Assembly (NCBI RefSeq): GCF_000317025.1
Contig: NC_019689.1
Coordinates: forward strand, 2,767,501-2,831,500
Length of the DNA stretch: 64,000 nt
Direction: 5' to 3'
Origin: Pleurocapsa sp. PCC 7327
GTDB lineage: Bacteria; Cyanobacteriota; Cyanobacteriia; Cyanobacteriales; Microcystaceae
Part shown: piece by piece, positions 27,519-36,093 of the stretch
Position numbering within the stretch: position 1 is the first letter of the stretch
How the letters are laid out: each line of letters begins with the position of its first letter
Made by a program: the position numbers and the translations under genes
Notes under the pieces: model-generated
Databases searched by the model: none
The model's input: the letters and a program-made list of their open reading frames with translations, nothing else
What the model was told of the DNA's origin: nothing

Positions 27519-30500
27519 ATGATTCCGCTACAACTGACGCTCAAAAACTTTCTCAGTTACCGGGAAGCAACCCTAGATTTTCGGGGACTACATACTGCCT
27601 GCATATGTGGAGCTAATGGCGCGGGAAAATCTTCTTTACTAGAAGCAATTACTTGGGTAATTTGGGGTCAAAGTCGGGCTGCTAGCGATGATGACATCAT
27701 TCATGCAGGGGCGGAATACGTGCGAGTCGATTTTCAATTTAGTAGCAATAGTCAAATCTATCGCATTATTCGCACTCGCAATCGGGGACGAAATAGTTCC
27801 TTAGAGTTTCAGATAGAAAATGGAGGAGATTTCCGTTCTGTCACTGCCAAAAGTTTGCGAGCAACTCAAGAACAAATTATTTCTTATTTAAAACTCGATT
27901 ATGATACCTTTATTAATTCAGCTTACTTACGTCAGGGACGAGCCGATGAATTTATGTTGCGCCGTCCCAACGAACGCAAGCAAATTTTAGCCGATTTACT
28001 CAAACTGGATCGCTATGAAGAATTAGCCGAGCAAGCTAAAGATATATCGAAACAATTTAAGGGGCAAGCGGAACAATTAGAATTAAGTTTACAACCAATA
28101 GAAAAACAATTAGAACAGAGAGATACGGTTGTTTCTCAGCTGACTAATTTAGAAAAGGAGTTAATAAAATTTCAACTAGCGCAAGAAAGCGATCGCGAGA
28201 AATTACTTCAATTACAAGCAGGAGAACATCAGCGACAAAGTTGGTATCAACAACTTAGTTGGCAACAAACTCAATATCAAAATTTATTGCAAGACTGCGA
28301 GCGGCTAAAAACCGAACAAATCGAACTAAAAAATCAGATTGCCGAACTAGAAAGATTTCTCGATCGAGAGCCAGAAATTGTTGCCGAATACCAACAATTA
28401 CTAAGCTTGCAACAAGAAGAAGAAACCTTGTCTTTAAAGTTTCAAGCCTACCAAGACGCACAACAACACAGACAAGAACTCGAACAACAACTGATTCAAC
28501 AAACTAACGAACTAAATTTACAAATTCGACAGGGACAAACCCGTTTAGAATCCCTACAACAACAAGAACAAGAACTGCAACAAATTTTATCTCGTTCTGC
28601 TGAAATCCAAGCAGGGTTAGAACAACTTCGCCACCATCGCCAACGTCTAAGAGAACTTGACGACTTACAACATCAAGTTTCCCCTTTATTGCAGAGACGC
28701 TACACTCTACAAACCGATATCGAACGCGCGCAGGCAAGACTGACAGCACAATTAGAACAACTCCGTTCTTCCGAAGCACAGTATCTAGAAGAATTGGCTA
28801 AAGTTCCAGAAATACGTCAAGCTGCGCTAGCAGTAGATGCCAAAATTCAAGAATTAGAAAAAAAACAAGTTTATCAGAAGCGCATTGAAGAAAAAGGACA
28901 AGAAAGAAAGAGTTATAAAGAGCGATTGCAAACCAATCAAAAAATTTGTGAAGAACAATTAGAAGAATTAAAAGAAAAGCTAAAGCTCCTGCAAATTCCT
29001 AATGCAGTTTGTCCGCTATGCGAACAGGATTTAGACGAACATTATCGTCATAATGTTATTTATAAAACTCAAACTCAACAGCAAGAAATCCAAGAACAAA
29101 TCTGGAGTTTTCAGGAACAAATTACTGCCTATGAAAGAGAATTACAAAATTTACGAATTGAATATCAACAATTGAAGGAAGAATTAACTCCTTATACTTC
29201 TCTACAGCAGCAATTCGGACAGCTAGAAGCACAGTTAGAAGCTATTAGTGAAGTTAATAGTAAGCTTAAGCAAGTTCGAGGAGAAATCGCACGAGTTGAA
29301 TATTTATTATCAAGCAAACTATATGCTCAAGATTTACAGACAGAATTGCAATTACTCAATCAGGAAATACAACGTCTCAATTATGACGAACAAACCCATG
29401 CTCTAGTCAGAGGGGAAGTTGAAAAATGGCGATGGGCAGAAATTAAACAAGCTAAGCTGGATGATGCCAGTCGCCGTCAAAGTGCTATCGATGCAAAAAA
29501 ACCCAAACTTGTCGCTCAAATAGAGCGCTTGCAAACTCAGTTAGAACAGTTGCGAACCAGTTCCGAAATTCAAAAACAAATTGAGCGATTGGAACGATAT
29601 CTTACTGAATTGGGTTACGAGCGATCGCGCCATCAAAACCTAATCAATTCTCTGCGCCAAGCGCAACCTTGGCAATTGCGCTATCAAGAATTAAAACAAG
29701 CAAAACAACAGTATCCCCAATTGCAAAATCGCCTCCAACAACTAGAACAACTTCTACAAGTAAGATTGGGCGATCGCGTGACGATGAAAGAACAATTAGA
29801 TAGCCTAATTGCTCAAATGGAAAAAACCACCGATTGTCGAGAAGAAATTCAAGCCCTAGAAGCAAAAATTCAACAGCAACAGCGACAAATTGACGAATTT
29901 TTAGCCCAGCAGGGACGTTGGAAACAAACGTTAACTCAATTAGAAAACTTGCAAATTCAATACGAGGAAAACTGCAAACAATTAAAAGAAGTCAAAAAAC
30001 AATATCGAATCTATCAAGAATTAGCGCAGGCATTTGGGAAAAATGGTATTCAAACGCTAATGATTGAAAATATTTTACCTCAGTTAGAGGCAGAAACCAA
30101 TCAAATTTTAGCGCGATTGACAGGCAATCAATTGCACGTACAATTTTTAACGCAAAAGGCGGGACGCAGCGTTTCTAAGAGGAAAAATTCTAAATTAATC
30201 GATACATTAGATATTTTAATTGCTGATGCTAGAGGAACTCGTGCCTACGAAACCTATTCGGGCGGAGAAGCATTTCGGATTAATTTTTCTATTCGTTTAG
30301 CTTTGGCGAGATTATTAGCTCAGCGTGCAGGAACTGCCTTACAAATGTTAATTGTCGATGAAGGTTTTGGGACGCAAGATAGTGAAGGATGCGACCGATT
30401 AATTGCTGCAATTAATGCGATCGCTGCCGATTTTGCCTGTATTCTAACCGTCACTCACATGCCTCAATTTAAAGAGGCTTTTCAGCATCGCATCGAAGTT

Positions 30501-30542
30501 CGCAAAACCGAGCGAGGTTCTCAGTTAATTTTGTCAAATTAA
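27519..30542 (+). CDS. sbcC: Exonuclease subunit SbcC (Rad50-like SMC ATPase)
   Basis: 1007 residues. N-terminal ATPase half with LTLKNFLSYREATLDF and Walker A GANGAGKSS; about 700 residues of Gln/Glu-rich coiled coil interrupted by the zinc hook CPLCEQDL near residue 497; C-terminal signature YSGGEAFRINFSIRLALA and Walker B LIVDEGFGTQD with a final His loop THMPQF. With SbcD it forms the nuclease that opens hairpins and trims DNA ends. sbcD is not in this window. The first ATG gives the correct N-terminus. A paralogous small gene lies tail-to-tail six bases after its end. Confidence 0.93.
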   Translation: MIPLQLTLKNFLSYREATLDFRGLHTACICGANGAGKSSLLEAITWVIWGQSRAASDDDIIHAGAEYVRVDFQFSSNSQIYRIIRTRNRGRNSSLEFQIENGGDFRSVTAKSLRATQEQIISYLKLDYDTFINSAYLRQGRADEFMLRRPNERKQILADLLKLDRYEELAEQAKDISKQFKGQAEQLELSLQPIEKQLEQRDTVVSQLTNLEKELIKFQLAQESDREKLLQLQAGEHQRQSWYQQLSWQQTQYQNLLQDCERLKTEQIELKNQIAELERFLDREPEIVAEYQQLLSLQQEEETLSLKFQAYQDAQQHRQELEQQLIQQTNELNLQIRQGQTRLESLQQQEQELQQILSRSAEIQAGLEQLRHHRQRLRELDDLQHQVSPLLQRRYTLQTDIERAQARLTAQLEQLRSSEAQYLEELAKVPEIRQAALAVDAKIQELEKKQVYQKRIEEKGQERKSYKERLQTNQKICEEQLEELKEKLKLLQIPNAVCPLCEQDLDEHYRHNVIYKTQTQQQEIQEQIWSFQEQITAYERELQNLRIEYQQLKEELTPYTSLQQQFGQLEAQLEAISEVNSKLKQVRGEIARVEYLLSSKLYAQDLQTELQLLNQEIQRLNYDEQTHALVRGEVEKWRWAEIKQAKLDDASRRQSAIDAKKPKLVAQIERLQTQLEQLRTSSEIQKQIERLERYLTELGYERSRHQNLINSLRQAQPWQLRYQELKQAKQQYPQLQNRLQQLEQLLQVRLGDRVTMKEQLDSLIAQMEKTTDCREEIQALEAKIQQQQRQIDEFLAQQGRWKQTLTQLENLQIQYEENCKQLKEVKKQYRIYQELAQAFGKNGIQTLMIENILPQLEAETNQILARLTGNQLHVQFLTQKAGRSVSKRKNSKLIDTLDILIADARGTRAYETYSGGEAFRINFSIRLALARLLAQRAGTALQMLIVDEGFGTQDSEGCDRLIAAINAIAADFACILTVTHMPQFKEAFQHRIEVRKTERGSQLILSN

Positions 30543-30548
30543 AAAGTT

Positions 30549-30794
30549 TCAATAAATCAAAAATTCTAAATCGTCTGGGTTAATTTCATCCAAAGTTTGG
30601 CAAGCCTTATCTAAAGCTCTAACTCGGTATTCCCATTGCATCGCTAATTCGATTTGCTTTCTTTTCTTGGCTAGCTGGGCTTGAGTATTAGCGTACCAAT
30701 AAAGAGCATTTATAAGCTCATCTAGACTTGTTGGATTGTCATTTTCCAAACTAAAATTTTTTAGCAATTGGGGTAATTTAGCTTCCATTTTCAT
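30549..30794 (-). CDS. Small protein, paralogue of the gene at 25561
   Basis: 81 residues, first ATG at 30794 (an alternative two codons later). Helical, no known domain; ends DDLEFLIY. It matches the 25561-25806 product without gaps over the C-terminal 59 residues (about 22 identities). It lies convergent to sbcC with six bases between the stops, the same arrangement its paralogue has with the AAA-like gene. No ribosome site is obvious. Function unknown. Confidence 0.6.
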   Translation of the reverse strand: MKMEAKLPQLLKNFSLENDNPTSLDELINALYWYANTQAQLAKKRKQIELAMQWEYRVRALDKACQTLDEINPDDLEFLIY

Positions 30795-31001
30795 TGAGAA
30801 TACCTAGTGATTTTTCTGTCGAAAGTGAATGATTTGATTTCCATGTTCGTATATTTGTTTTCATTTACTTGTGAGATGAACCTTAAAAAATTATGACTTT
30901 ACTTGGCATTCGATCCGAGTTAAGACATAAAACTCTATGACTGAGATCGCTCCAAAAAAGTTCGCTTAGGGATATTAGTGCTGGGCATCGCCTAGTACGC
31001 C

Positions 31002-31548
31002 TTAAGAAGACAGCTTATCATTGATGACGCGATCGATTAATCCATAGTCTCTTGCTTCTTCGGCGCTCATGATAAAGTCTCGTTCCGAGTCGCGGTCGAT
31101 CTGTTCCTTCGATTTCCCAGTATTGGTGGCAAGTATCCCGTTAATCAAATCTCTGAGATAGACAATTTCTCGTGCTGCTACCTCAACATCGCTGGCTTGT
31201 CCTTCAGCGTTTCCCGACGGTTGGCGCGGCGTAATCCGAGCATTGGGCAGAGCGTATCTTTTGTTTTTCGCTCCACAACCAAGCAAGAATGCACCCATCG
31301 CGGCAGCAGTGCCAATGCAGACAGTGCATACATCCGGGCGAATTTGGTTTATTGTATCGTAAACAGTCATTGCCGCGATCGCCGAACTTCCAGAACTATT
31401 AATTAAAAATGTAATGTCTTTCTCTGGATCTTCAGCATCGAGAAACAGCATTTGTGTGAGGATGAGATTAGCTGTTTCTTCTGTCAGTTCTCCTCTCAAA
31501 AAAATTACTCGCTCTGCTAGCAAGCGAGAATAAATGTCAAAAGTTTTC
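31002..31548 (-). pseudogene. 3' part of a catalytically degenerate ClpP paralogue, cut by an IS
   Basis: This frame continues a ClpP-fold protein whose first 22 codons lie beyond the insertion at 32527-32593. Rejoined, the protein has 201 residues (FDIYSRLLAERVIFLRGELTEE... YALPNARIT...). The ClpP active-site Ser is Ala103 (GTAAAMGAF for GxAASMG), the catalytic His is Arg128 (TPRQP for MIHQP), and the oxyanion Gly-Gly is replaced (SSGSS); only Asp177 remains. It was therefore a non-proteolytic paralogue before or after disruption. A TTG at 31523 could restart translation and give 173 residues. It does not closely resemble the cyanobacterial ClpR I know. Confidence 0.85.
31541..31548. repeat. 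Target-site duplication, left copy
   Basis: AAGTTTTC directly abuts the left inverted repeat of the IS and is repeated exactly at 32527-32534. Eight bases is the expected duplication length for IS1595-family elements. Confidence 0.9.
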
Positions 31549-32526
31549 GGCTCATGTGTAAAATATGTGCAGGAGAAGTAATGTCAGCATGCTATGGAAT
31601 TTCCCCTGAACGATTTGCTCAATCGAGACAAATGCAGGCAGTGGATTTTGGAGCATTTTCATCCGGATGGCTTGAGCTGTCCCAACTGTAAAGCTGGGGT
31701 GGAACAAGCCCGAAGATTTAGAACCACGCATCGCTCTCAGTTGAGAGTTTATCGCTGTCGTGTGTGCGACCACACTTACAACCTCTACAGTGGCACGTTA
31801 CTAGCGCAACATCACCTGAGACCTGAACGGGTTGTGTTGTTGTTGCGAGGCATCCTCAAGGGAGAGTCCACTAAAAGCTTGGCAGGAGAATTACAGTCAA
31901 ATTACAAAACGGTGTTAACCTTACCTCATCAACTGCAAGCTCGTGCCGAGCAGTTACAATCGCAGGAACCCGTACCTGACACTCGAACTGAAACCGATGA
32001 GATGTTTCAGAATGCGGGGAAAAAAGGAGAGCAGCATCTTGACCCGTTTGACCCACCTCGACGACGAGGGAACAAACGACGAGGTAAAGGCACCTAGGAT
32101 CATGACCGACCACCAGTGGTTGGAACGGTTGGACGAAACAGTGGGCAAGTCCGATTGCGAGTAGTGAGGAACACTACAGGTGAAATACTGGTTAATCATG
32201 TGCATCAATTCACAGTAATTGAGAGTCAGCTCTTCACTGACGAATCAGCCAGTTATAATCACGTCATTCGTCCTCATGCTACTGTTTGTCATAGTCAGCA
32301 TGAATGGGCAAGGGATGATGAGGGAGATGGGCTTCGAGAAGTTCATGTCAACACAGTTGAAGGGATGTGGACAGATATGAGGAATTTCTTGAGCTCCTTT
32401 AAGGGTGTTCACCAAGAGCGCCTGAGTGGTTATGTTGCTATTTTTGAGTTCAAGGGAAACCTCAAACGCATCTGCCCTGCCTTCATTGCCTCACTGGTTA
32501 CTCCGCACACTTCTTACTTATGAGCC
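31549..32526 (+). mobile_element. IS1595-family (ISXO2-like) insertion sequence
   Basis: 978 bp. Left end GGCTCATGTGTAAAATATGT and right end (complement) GGCTCATAAGTAAGAAGTGT are imperfect terminal inverted repeats. An identical 8-bp direct repeat AAGTTTTC flanks the element. The only gene is an IS1595-type transposase with one in-frame stop. The element sits inside a ClpP-like gene after its 22nd codon; removing it and one target copy restores an open frame exactly. Confidence 0.92.
31594..32523 (+). pseudogene. IS1595-type transposase with one in-frame amber codon
   Basis: The N-terminal zinc ribbon is CPNCKAG...CRVCDHTYN, followed by the DDE-type (ISXO2-like) nuclease: TETDEMFQNAGKKG, PPVVGTVGR, LFTDESASYN and NTVEGMWTDMRNF. 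TAG at 32095-32097 interrupts GKGT-stop-DHDRPPV at a position where relatives have Trp or Tyr; the frame continues without any shift to 32523. A single base change (TAG from TGG, TAT or TAC) explains it. The element may be recently inactivated, or the codon may be suppressed. Confidence 0.85.
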
Positions 32527-32534
32527 AAGTTTTC
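32527..32534. repeat. Target-site duplication, right copy
   Basis: AAGTTTTC, identical to 31541-31548, directly after the right inverted repeat of the IS1595-type element. Confidence 0.9.
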
Positions 32535-32593
32535 TCTTCTTTATCTGAAGGCAGAATCGCGATTGGAATCTCTGGGCGATCGGGAAGAGTCAT
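32535..32593 (-). pseudogene. 5' part of the IS-disrupted ClpP paralogue
   Basis: ATG at 32593 with GGTG upstream begins MTLPDRPEIPIAILPSDKEE; across the duplicated AAGTTTTC it joins KTFDIYSRLLAERV on the other side of the IS without a frame change. With the 3' part it makes a 201-residue ClpP-fold protein. Confidence 0.8.
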
Positions 32594-32771
32594 AATTCAC
32601 CATATCCAAAAATTAGAAAACATTTGCTTTTTCCTTGCCAGACTTAGCTTTTAAGCCTTTCTCCAAACTATGTTTGGAGATGGCGATCGCGTTATTGTCA
32701 TGAAAGTTTTGTCTTTATACTTTGCGAGTAGGTTCAAGGTTTAATGAGAAGTATCGCATTTAATACCCCAG

Positions 32772-33286
32772 CTAAATGAGCGGGACGGGACAAGTGAGGA
32801 TAGTAATGAGTATCGGCGGTTGAATGTCAGTTGTTTGATAGAGAGGATGCCCGCAAGAATTTAGCATCATCGCCTGTGGATGCAATCGAGAGATTCCTTG
32901 CTCCGCAACTCTCTTAGGAATGGCAATTGGCGCTTTGGGAGAAGTTGCGATCGCTGCTGCGTAACGCGTTTCTAAATGCTTTAATTGCAATTGAGTTCCT
33001 CCGTCTACAGCAATCAACGTCCAGATGACTAAAGAAGGTTCGGCAGTGGGTCGCTCTTGCCAGGTGTAGGCGAGACGCTTGGGTTCGTCTAATTCGATTA
33101 CCCCGCACTGAATCTTCGTTCTCAATCCCGGCAACGAATCGCCGTAAAACTGAAATTTATGCCCCAAACGAGGCTCAAAGTCATTCTCCATCAGCCAAGC
33201 TGCTAAGGCGCGGCGGTTGGTCAACACTTTCCAGACTTTTTCGGGCGGGTAGGGATAAAAACATCGATCTTCACAGTTTGAGTCAT
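32772..33286 (-). pseudogene. SRPBCC/AHSA1 family protein with N-terminal frameshift
   Basis: The ATG at 33284-33286 overlaps the stop of the ArsR gene (ATGA) and starts MTQTVKIDVF, but the family core (YPYPPEKVWKVLTNRRALAAWLM) is in the -1 frame. Adding one T to the T5 run at 33257-33261 (minus-strand sense) would give an uninterrupted MTQTVKIDVFYPYPPEKVW. ArsR-SRPBCC pairs are common small stress operons. The last 50 residues do not look like the usual family C-terminus. Lesion, sequencing error or slippage are all possible. Confidence 0.65.
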
Positions 33287-33606
33287 GGGTTTTCCTCCAA
33301 ATAGTGACCGAGGGCATCCAGTTTTTCTTCCCAAAACTGCTCGTAACAAGCAACCCAATCAGAAACCTGCTTTAACGGTTCGGGGTTCAGGCGATAGAAG
33401 CGCTGTCGTCCCACTCTTCGCTGGGTTACTAAACCTGCTTCTGCAAGCACCTGCAAATGCTGGGAGATGGCTGGTAGGGACATCGAAAATGGCTCGGCTA
33501 GATGCTTGACCGATTGTTCGCCCAGCCGTAATCGATCCAAGATGGCTCGTCGGGTGGGATCTGCGAGCGCAATAAAGGTATCGGCACTAGCAGTAGGTCG
33601 GCTCAT
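33283..33606 (-). CDS. ArsR-family transcriptional repressor
   Basis: 107 residues, winged helix: DPTRRAILDRLRLGEQSVKHLAEPFSMSLPAISQHLQVLAEAGLVTQRRVGRQRFYRL. No Cys metal site is visible in the DNA-binding helix, so it is of the non-metal SdpR-like type often paired with SRPBCC proteins. Its stop overlaps the SRPBCC start by ATGA. Two palindromes just upstream (33621-33668) are likely its own operators. Confidence 0.88.
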   Translation of the reverse strand: MSRPTASADTFIALADPTRRAILDRLRLGEQSVKHLAEPFSMSLPAISQHLQVLAEAGLVTQRRVGRQRFYRLNPEPLKQVSDWVACYEQFWEEKLDALGHYLEENP

Positions 33607-33620
33607 CTAAAAATTAATAT

Positions 33621-33668
33621 TTAAGCAAATACTTAATTTATTTTTATTTTAGTTAAGCACTTGCTTAA
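33621..33668. promoter_or_regulatory. Pair of ArsR-type operator palindromes
   Basis: TTAAGCA-AA-TACTTAA (33621-33636) and TTAAGCA-CT-TGCTTAA (33653-33668), about 32 bp centre to centre, or three DNA turns, within the A/T-rich region 15 bp upstream of the ArsR start. The second has perfect 7-bp arms. Autorepression is inferred. Confidence 0.6.
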
Positions 33669-33685
33669 ATGTCAAATCCTCTTTG

Positions 33686-34258
33686 TTATCCTTGACTTCT
33701 AATCGCACCCGCACGACAATCCCTTAACCAAAGACGAATTGCCTGACCGATTATGCCACTGCTGGTTTCTTGGGGAGGTGTAGGGGGTTTCTCACCCGAA
33801 GGAGAACCAAACTGGGTATAAATCAGAACCAATCTCCAACCGTCTTGCGTTTGGGTAAGAAACAACCAGTGATAATTTTGGGCTTCCACAACATGATTGC
33901 GATTGTACTGTCGTTCTAAGGTTGTAAAAAATACTTGCTTGGACGTGTCGGGCAAAACGGGTTTATATTGACGACCGTTGAGAGTAAGGGGCTTAAATTC
34001 AGGTCTTCCTGCCACGATGACGTAGGTAGATAAATAAGGGGTTCTGTCTGGCTTTCTTGCTCGTTGTATGAGCCGATTAGCATAACTAGGGAGATCTTCG
34101 AGGAGGAGATCGGTTAAGGTTTCTAAATCGGCAGGACAGGAGGAACGCTCAATGCTGACGGCTAAACGCTGAATAGTCCACCAACTCGCGGCAGTTAGCA
34201 CTCCCAGTACCCACAACTTTATCCAACCGTGGCTAATTCTTCGCAAATTCTTTCCCAC
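33686..34258 (-). CDS. Membrane-anchored protein of unknown function
   Basis: 190 residues with one N-terminal membrane helix ([20 protein letters not shown]) and a soluble domain containing [13 protein letters not shown]-type beta strands. Start GTG at 34258 would overlap the end of pyrF by 40 bp; later starts inside the helix region are possible and would shorten the overlap. I recognise it only as a cyanobacterial hypothetical. It is probably translated with pyrF. Confidence 0.6.
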   Translation of the reverse strand: MGKNLRRISHGWIKLWVLGVLTAASWWTIQRLAVSIERSSCPADLETLTDLLLEDLPSYANRLIQRARKPDRTPYLSTYVIVAGRPEFKPLTLNGRQYKPVLPDTSKQVFFTTLERQYNRNHVVEAQNYHWLFLTQTQDGWRLVLIYTQFGSPSGEKPPTPPQETSSGIIGQAIRLWLRDCRAGAIRSQG

Positions 34259-34920
34259 GCTTCAACTGGATTAGCCGCCGCCGTAATCGGACGACCGATA
34301 ACCAAATAGTCAGCCCCCGCTTTAATAGCAGCGTGAGGGGTCATTACCCGTCGTTGATCGCCTGCTTGAGACCAACTCGGTCGCACCCCGGGACAAACTA
34401 GCAGGAAATCATCCCCACAAACCCGTCGCAGTTGGGCGACTTCTTGAGGAGAACAAACTGCCCCGTCTAAACCTGACTCTTTTGCTAATAGTGCCATCTG
34501 TAGTGCATACTCCGGCAGTTCTAAGGGGATTTTTAGGTCAAAAGCTAACTCTCGTGAGTTTAAACTGGTAAGTATGGTAATGGCAAGTAACTTTGGACGG
34601 AAATCATCTCCGCCAACGGCTTGTGCAGCAGCTTGGAGAGCTTGGCGACCTGCTGTAGCGTGAAGGGTCAAAAAATCGACGTTGTAGGCTTTTGCCGAAC
34701 AACAAGCCCCCGCGATGGTGTTAGGAATATCGTGAAATTTTAAGTCTAGGAAAATTCGTTTTTGGCGTTCTTTAAGGATATAGAGAATTTGCGTGCCCGT
34801 ACTGACGAATAATTCTAATCCAACCTTCCAAAAACTAACTTGAGGGAGTTTGTCTAAGGTTGCGATCGCGTCTTCTAGAGTGGGTACGTCCAAGGGAACG
34901 ATAATGCGGTCAGATATCAT
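34219..34920 (-). CDS. pyrF: Orotidine 5'-phosphate decarboxylase
   Basis: A 233-residue enzyme for the last step of UMP synthesis. The catalytic [11 protein letters not shown] (Asp-Lys-Asp array), VTLHATAG-type block ([13 protein letters not shown]) and the phosphate-gripping [15 protein letters not shown] and VIGRPIT are all present. Start ATG at 34920 with GAGG just before it; a TTG at 34953 would add eleven unrelated residues. The downstream gene overlaps its end. Confidence 0.95.
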   Translation of the reverse strand: MISDRIIVPLDVPTLEDAIATLDKLPQVSFWKVGLELFVSTGTQILYILKERQKRIFLDLKFHDIPNTIAGACCSAKAYNVDFLTLHATAGRQALQAAAQAVGGDDFRPKLLAITILTSLNSRELAFDLKIPLELPEYALQMALLAKESGLDGAVCSPQEVAQLRRVCGDDFLLVCPGVRPSWSQAGDQRRVMTPHAAIKAGADYLVIGRPITAAANPVEAWERICEELATVG

Positions 34921-35144
34921 AAGCCTCAATAGCTTCGTGCAAATTTCGTGCAAATAATATTATCTCTTCGGTTGTGGCATCAGTTAGATGAAAACAGTAG
35001 TTCCCCTTAAGCAGTTCCTCTTAAGCGATCAAAAGGTACAGTTGTAACTTCGGTAATAACTCCCATGAATTATTAAAAGTAAAAAAGTAAGATAATTAAA
35101 TAAAAATAAAGAAATTGCTAGCAATGACTGGAAATGAGGGTGAA

Positions 35145-35447
35145 ATGAGAATGCCAATTGACACGCTCGACTTAAAAATTAAAGTATTTGTAACGTTATC
35201 TAAAATTCAAAAAAGACTAAAAACCGCTTCTTCAGAAATCTGTCTTCATTACTATGGCGGTGAAAGCTTCAGTATCACAGACAGAATTCCTACTTCTTTT
35301 TTTGGCTACGTTGCCAAAGCTGATATTACCAGCCACACCAAACCATCCGAACTCTACGCAATTGTCTGTCAGTTAGTAGAAAAAGTTGTCGGTGAGTATA
35401 GCGAATATGAACTCGATCGCTTCTCGCTGGCTCAACAAGCGAGTTGA
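35145..35447 (+). CDS. Unidentified small protein
   Basis: 100 residues from ATG 35145, with GAGGG four bases upstream; ATG and TTG starts at 35124 and 35115 are less supported. The sequence (PIDTLDLKIKVFVTLSKIQKRLKTA, then YYGGESFSITDRIP) has no recognised domain or membrane segment. It precedes the phosphoribosyltransferase gene by 67 bp on the same strand. Confidence 0.5.
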   Translation: MRMPIDTLDLKIKVFVTLSKIQKRLKTASSEICLHYYGGESFSITDRIPTSFFGYVAKADITSHTKPSELYAIVCQLVEKVVGEYSEYELDRFSLAQQAS

Positions 35448-35514
35448 ATTCAAGAAAGTTGACTAATTAAGCGAGCAAGAACTACTTTCTAAGAAATGCG
35501 AGTTAACTTGGAAG

Positions 35515-36036
35515 ATGTCAAATTTATACGTTTCCTGGGAACAGTATCATCGAAATATTGAAACTTTAGCCGTCAAAATCTATCGTTCTGGCTGGAATTT
35601 CAATCAAATTGTCTGTTTGGCAAAAGGAGGATTGCGCGTCGGAGATATCCTTTGCCGTATATACAAACAGCCTCTGGCGATTCTCTCGGCTTCGTCTTAC
35701 GGCGGAAAGAACAATCGAATTCAAGGAAAAATTGTTTTCTCAAAGCACCTATCGATGACGACAGAAACATTAGGGAGTCGAGTGCTGTTGGTAGACGATT
35801 TAGTTGATTCTGGGATTAGCTTCAAAGAAGCGATTCGCTGGCTAGAAGAACGCTATGGAAGCGAGATCGAACAGATTCGCACGGCTGTCATTTGGTACAA
35901 AGCTCGTTCTGCGATCGCGCCAGATTATTATGTGGATTATTTACCAGATAATCCCTGGATTCATCAACCCTTTGAAGAATATGAACTGATAACACCTGCC
36001 GAACTCGCTTCGCGTCACGAGCAACTCCTCAGTTAG
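35515..36036 (+). CDS. Phosphoribosyltransferase-fold protein (xanthine/hypoxanthine type)
   Basis: 173 residues. The PRPP-binding motif is VLLVDDLVDSGISF; AKGGLRVGDILC supplies the earlier phosphate/PPi loop. The hood region and C-terminal Trp/Pro-rich end (DNPWIHQPFEEYE) resemble bacterial Gpt/xanthine PRTases. It is likely a purine-salvage enzyme; the base is not readable. ATG at 35515 is preceded by GGAAG. Confidence 0.85.
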   Translation: MSNLYVSWEQYHRNIETLAVKIYRSGWNFNQIVCLAKGGLRVGDILCRIYKQPLAILSASSYGGKNNRIQGKIVFSKHLSMTTETLGSRVLLVDDLVDSGISFKEAIRWLEERYGSEIEQIRTAVIWYKARSAIAPDYYVDYLPDNPWIHQPFEEYELITPAELASRHEQLLS

Positions 36037-36093
36037 TAGTTAGTTACAATTTCTACCACCTACTAACTCTTAACCACTAACTATCATCGCCAT

